From Sorangium cellulosum So0157-2 (GTDB taxonomy: Bacteria > Myxococcota_A > Polyangia > Polyangiales > Polyangiaceae), in NCBI RefSeq assembly GCF_000418325.1, contig NC_021658.1:11360001-11424000 (forward strand): 64,000 bases of DNA, in the 5' to 3' direction. Below the pieces are notes generated by a model that was given only the letters and a program-made list of their open reading frames with translations, did not search any database and had not been told where the DNA came from. The position numbers and the translations under genes were made by a program. This document shows positions 61,054-64,000 of this stretch, piece after piece; the first letter of the stretch is position 1; each line of letters begins with the position of its first letter.

Positions 61054-61114
61054 TCCGCGGACGTTCCGCCCCGGGGCGCCGGGGGCGCCGCCCCGTCGCC
61101 GGGGCGGCGCGCGC

Positions 61115-63616
61115 TCAGGCGTCCACGTTCACCGCGGTCTGCCGCGTCAGGACGGTGGCCGAGTGCCCCGCGTGCAGCGTGAACACGCCGGGCTCGACCT
61201 GCCAGCGGCCCGCCGCCCAGTGCGCGAAGGCCCGCGGCTCGACGGTGACGGCGACCTCGACCGTCTGGTCGGGCTCGGCCTCGACGGAGGCGAAGCCGGC
61301 CAGCCAGAGCACGGGGCGCTCGACCTCGGAGCCCGGCCGCGACAGGTAGAGCTGGACCACGTGGCGACCGCGGCGGGGCCCGACGTTGCGCACCTGCACC
61401 CGCGCCTCGACCGCCTCGCCCGCGGCGACGCTCGGCGGCGCGTCGATCCCGAGGATCTCCCAGCGCGTGTAGCCCAGGCCGTGCCCGAACGGGTAGGCCG
61501 GGGCGACGCCGGCGCGGGCCCAGGCCCGGTACCCGATGTTCAGCCCCTCGGCGTAGATCAGCTTGCCGTTCTCGGGCTTCGTCGACAGCACGGGCACGTC
61601 CTCCTGGCGCGACGGCCACGTCGTGGGCAGGCGGCCGCCGGGCTCCACGGCGCCGAGCAGCACGTCGGCGGCGGCGCTCCCGAACTCCTGGCCCGGGAAC
61701 CACGTGAGGAGCACCGCGGCCACCTCGTCGCGCCAGGGCATGGTCACCGGCCCGCCCGAGTTCACCAGCACGATGGTCCGCGGGTTCACCGCCGCGACGG
61801 CGCTGACCAGCGCGTCCTGCCGGCCGGGGAGCCCGAGCGCGCTCCGGTCGAAGCCCTCGCTCTCGATCGCCTCGGTGGTGCCGACGACCACGATCGCCAC
61901 GTCGGAGGAGCGCGCGAGCTCCACGGCGCGCGCGAGCTCCTCCTCGTCGGACGGCGCGGGGACCTCGACGCCGAGGGAGAACGCCACCGCGACCGCGCCC
62001 GGCTGGACCGCGTGGGTGAGGGCGAGGTCGAGCTCCTGGCCGGCGGCGAAGGACAGCTCGGCCGCCCGGTGCGGCGGGGCGAGCAGGGCCGCGGCGAGGT
62101 CGTCCTTGTCCGGCGCGATCGCCTCGTCGAGGAGGACCTGCCCGCCGCCGGTGAGGCGGTAGGCGCCCACCCCGGCCACGCCGATCCGGTAGCGGCCGGC
62201 CTCGGCGGCGCGGAACCGCGCCGTCACCTCGATGGTCGCGGCCCGCTTGGCGCGCTCGTCCCCGATGAACGTCAGGCGCCCCACGCCGCGATGCTCCTCG
62301 TGCAGGACGTTGCCGTTCGCGTCGAGGAGCCGCACGCGCACGCCGTTCTCGCCGGTCGCGGGGTCGACCACCTGGTCTCCGGCCACGGGCACGAGGCCTT
62401 CGTGGATGCGGGCGCCGACGGCGTGGAGCACCTCGGCGCGCTGGCCGAGCGCGGCGCGCAGCCCGTCGAGCGGCGAGACCGCGTAGTGCGGGTGCACGCT
62501 GGCGCTGCCGCCGCCCTGGATCCGCCCCTCGGCGGCGTTCGGGCCGATCACGGCGACGCGCCGCAGGCTGGCCGCGTCGAGGGGGAGCGCGTCGCCGTGG
62601 TTGCGCGCGAGCACCATGCCGGCCGCGGCGGTCTCGCGGGCGAGGCGGGCGGCGTCGGCGGCGGGGAGCCGGGCCGGTGCGGGGACGGCCGGCGCGACGC
62701 CCTCGAGGGCGCCGACCCGGGCGGCGAGCCGGAGCAGGCGGCGGACCTTGTCGTCGACGGCCTGCTCGGGCACGGCGCCGCTCCGGACGGCGGCGACGAG
62801 CGCCTGGCCCCACGGCCCTTCCGGCCCCGGCATGGCGAGGTCCATGGCCGCGCGGCCCGCGGCCTCGGTGGAGCGGGTCGCGAACCAGTCCGAGACCACG
62901 ACGCCGTCGAAGCCCCACTCGTCCTTGAGCGGCGAATCGAGCAGGGCGTTCTCGGTCATGGTCGGTCCGTTGACCGCGTTGTACGAGGCCATCACGAGCC
63001 ACGCGCGCGCGCCGGCGATCATCCGCTCGAACGGCGCGAGGTAGAGCTCGCGCAGCGTGCGCTGATCGACGCGGACGTCGACGGTGAACCGCTCGGTCTC
63101 GGCGTCGTTGGCGACGTAGTGCTTGGGGGTGGCGCCGACGCCGTGGGCCTGCAGCCCGCGGACGTAGGCCGCGCCGATCCGGCCGGTGAGCAGCGGATCC
63201 TCGGAGAAGCACTCGAAGTGCCTGCCGCCGAGCGGGCTGCGGTGCAGGTTGACGGTCGGCCCGAGGACGACGTCGACGCCCTTGCGCCGCGCCTCGGACG
63301 CGAGGAGGGCGCCGAGGCGCTCGATCAGGGCCTCGTCCCAGGTGGCGGCGAGCGCCGTGGCGGAGGGGAGGCTCACCGAGGGGTCGCGCTCGTCCCAGTG
63401 CTCGCCGCGCACGCCGACCGGGCCGTCCGAGACGACGATGCGGCGCAGGCCGATGGCGGGCTCGGGGTAGGTGCTCCAGAAGTCGGCGCCGGTCAGCAGG
63501 CGGACCTTCTGCTCGAGCGACAGCGCGGCGAGGGCGTCCGCCACCCGCCGCTCGACGGCGTCGGGAGAATGAGCGGTCTTCTGGGGATGAGCGGACTGCG
63601 AGTCGGCGACGGCCAT
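61115..63616 (-). CDS. GH3-family beta-glucosidase with PA14-like insert
   Basis: The 833-residue glycosidase has the GH3 (alpha/beta)8 domain with GPTVNLHRSPLGGRHFECFSEDP, KHYVANDAETERF and the nucleophile Asp243 in GFDGVVVSDWFA. The beta-sandwich domain (ALPLDAASLRRVAVIGPNA) is split by a PA14-like insert (about 420-560, ATIEVTARFRAAEAGRYRIGVAG). It resumes with VVVGTTEAIESEGFDR, and an FnIII-like end (VQVRNVGPRRGRHVVQLYLSRP) closes it. No signal peptide is seen, so it is likely intracellular and acts on oligosaccharides or glycosides. ATG 63616 has AGGAGGG upstream. Convergent with the FHA regulator. Confidence 0.94.
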   Translation of the reverse strand: MAVADSQSAHPQKTAHSPDAVERRVADALAALSLEQKVRLLTGADFWSTYPEPAIGLRRIVVSDGPVGVRGEHWDERDPSVSLPSATALAATWDEALIERLGALLASEARRKGVDVVLGPTVNLHRSPLGGRHFECFSEDPLLTGRIGAAYVRGLQAHGVGATPKHYVANDAETERFTVDVRVDQRTLRELYLAPFERMIAGARAWLVMASYNAVNGPTMTENALLDSPLKDEWGFDGVVVSDWFATRSTEAAGRAAMDLAMPGPEGPWGQALVAAVRSGAVPEQAVDDKVRRLLRLAARVGALEGVAPAVPAPARLPAADAARLARETAAAGMVLARNHGDALPLDAASLRRVAVIGPNAAEGRIQGGGSASVHPHYAVSPLDGLRAALGQRAEVLHAVGARIHEGLVPVAGDQVVDPATGENGVRVRLLDANGNVLHEEHRGVGRLTFIGDERAKRAATIEVTARFRAAEAGRYRIGVAGVGAYRLTGGGQVLLDEAIAPDKDDLAAALLAPPHRAAELSFAAGQELDLALTHAVQPGAVAVAFSLGVEVPAPSDEEELARAVELARSSDVAIVVVGTTEAIESEGFDRSALGLPGRQDALVSAVAAVNPRTIVLVNSGGPVTMPWRDEVAAVLLTWFPGQEFGSAAADVLLGAVEPGGRLPTTWPSRQEDVPVLSTKPENGKLIYAEGLNIGYRAWARAGVAPAYPFGHGLGYTRWEILGIDAPPSVAAGEAVEARVQVRNVGPRRGRHVVQLYLSRPGSEVERPVLWLAGFASVEAEPDQTVEVAVTVEPRAFAHWAAGRWQVEPGVFTLHAGHSATVLTRQTAVNVDA

Positions 63617-63880
63617 GGACCCTCCTGGGAGCGCAGAGACGAAGCGCGGAGCCGCCGCCACGCGGCGGCGCGCCAGAACGGTACGTAGAACATCAAAAAA
63701 ACACCAGATGCACAGGAGAGACGCGATCGCGCGTGTCGGCGAGCGCGCACGGGCGGGCGCAGGGCCCGCGGCGGGGCTGGGGGGCGGATGCCGCCGTGGT
63801 GCGAGCGGCGCGCCTGGTTCCATCCGTCAGGATGGCCGGCCCGGGGTCCGGTGGGAGGATTCAACGGCGCGTGATGGGTT

Positions 63881-64000
63881 TCAGATCGTGACCTTGCCTT
63901 CAAGATAAAAGACACACGCGCCCTCCAGCTCGACGCGGCCATCGACGAGCCGACAGACGAGCTCTCCACCGCGCCTGGAAGCCTGGAACGCGAAAAACGC
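63881..64000 (-). CDS. C-terminal end of an unidentified protein (partial)
   Basis: A minus-strand frame enters from the right edge and ends at TGA 63881-63883: 39 codons (AFFAFQASRRGGELVCRLVDG / RVELEGACVFYLEGKVTI). Codon use is gene-like and the strand-rich sequence is plausible for a beta-structured domain. Too short to name. Confidence 0.5.
   Translation of the reverse strand, partial: AFFAFQASRRGGELVCRLVDGRVELEGACVFYLEGKVTI

Overview
The window looks like chromosomal DNA of a large-genome, high-GC myxobacterium (Sorangium/Polyangiales type). This rests on very strong G/C bias at third codon positions, many Gly/Ser-rich lipoproteins, a MYXO-CTERM-like tail, Hanks-type kinases with tail partners, an FHA/AAA+ regulator and STAND/TPR regulators. 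No rRNA, tRNA, CRISPR array, integrase or intact transposase was seen. The species assignment is inference.

Layout. 1-4.9 kb: 3' part of a thrombospondin-type-3/MYXO-CTERM surface protein interrupted by a peptidase M16 fragment, then ddl (minus) and an ATP-dependent DNA ligase. 4.9-11.5 kb (minus): two lipoproteins that share promoter and N-terminus but carry different bodies (beta-propeller and leucine-rich repeats), a long nested palindrome, a STAND-TPR regulator with a C-terminal winged helix, and a small lipoprotein. 11.6-18.6 kb: two tightly packed operons of unfamiliar genes that converge and overlap. The plus operon encodes a lipoprotein, two paralogous internally duplicated proteins and a beta-barrel-like protein between them. 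The minus operon encodes a PEGA-like membrane protein, a pseudokinase lacking all catalytic residues, and two small lipoproteins. This is the best candidate for an undescribed system.

18.6-24.9 kb: orphan genes, a lone receiver domain, a degenerate ~43-bp repeat array, a RidA-fold gene with its own promoter and operator-like palindrome, and an arsenic operon (arsR-arsI-aqpS-arsC). 25-32.3 kb: a CotH-family lipoprotein followed by a 2,536-bp segment present twice in tandem. Each unit is a mosaic of a cupin fragment, a frameshifted lipoprotein, a hybrid-cluster-protein fragment and a CotH tail; the intact cupin gene follows. 32.3-34.9 kb: an AlbA_2/GHKL gene of lower GC and a nucleotidyltransferase-like gene.

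35-41.5 kb: the housekeeping block aroA-cmk-rpsA, with two envelope genes between cmk and rpsA and a textbook promoter and terminator for rpsA. 41.5-52.7 kb: YfiM-like protein, two HIT proteins, an AI-2E-type permease, a TPR membrane protein, an S51-like hydrolase, a beta-carbonic anhydrase plus SulP transporter pair, an FAD-linked oxidase and a PDZ lipoprotein. 52.7-64 kb: a frameshifted secreted hydrolase, a Kelch protein, a TPR/PEGA-like protein with two lipoproteins, an active Ser/Thr kinase divergent from an FHA-AAA+ regulator, a GH3 glycosidase and the 3' end of a further gene.

Recurrent themes are long nested palindromes after genes, gene-fragment mosaics, and modular exported proteins that seem to evolve by recombination and frameshift.
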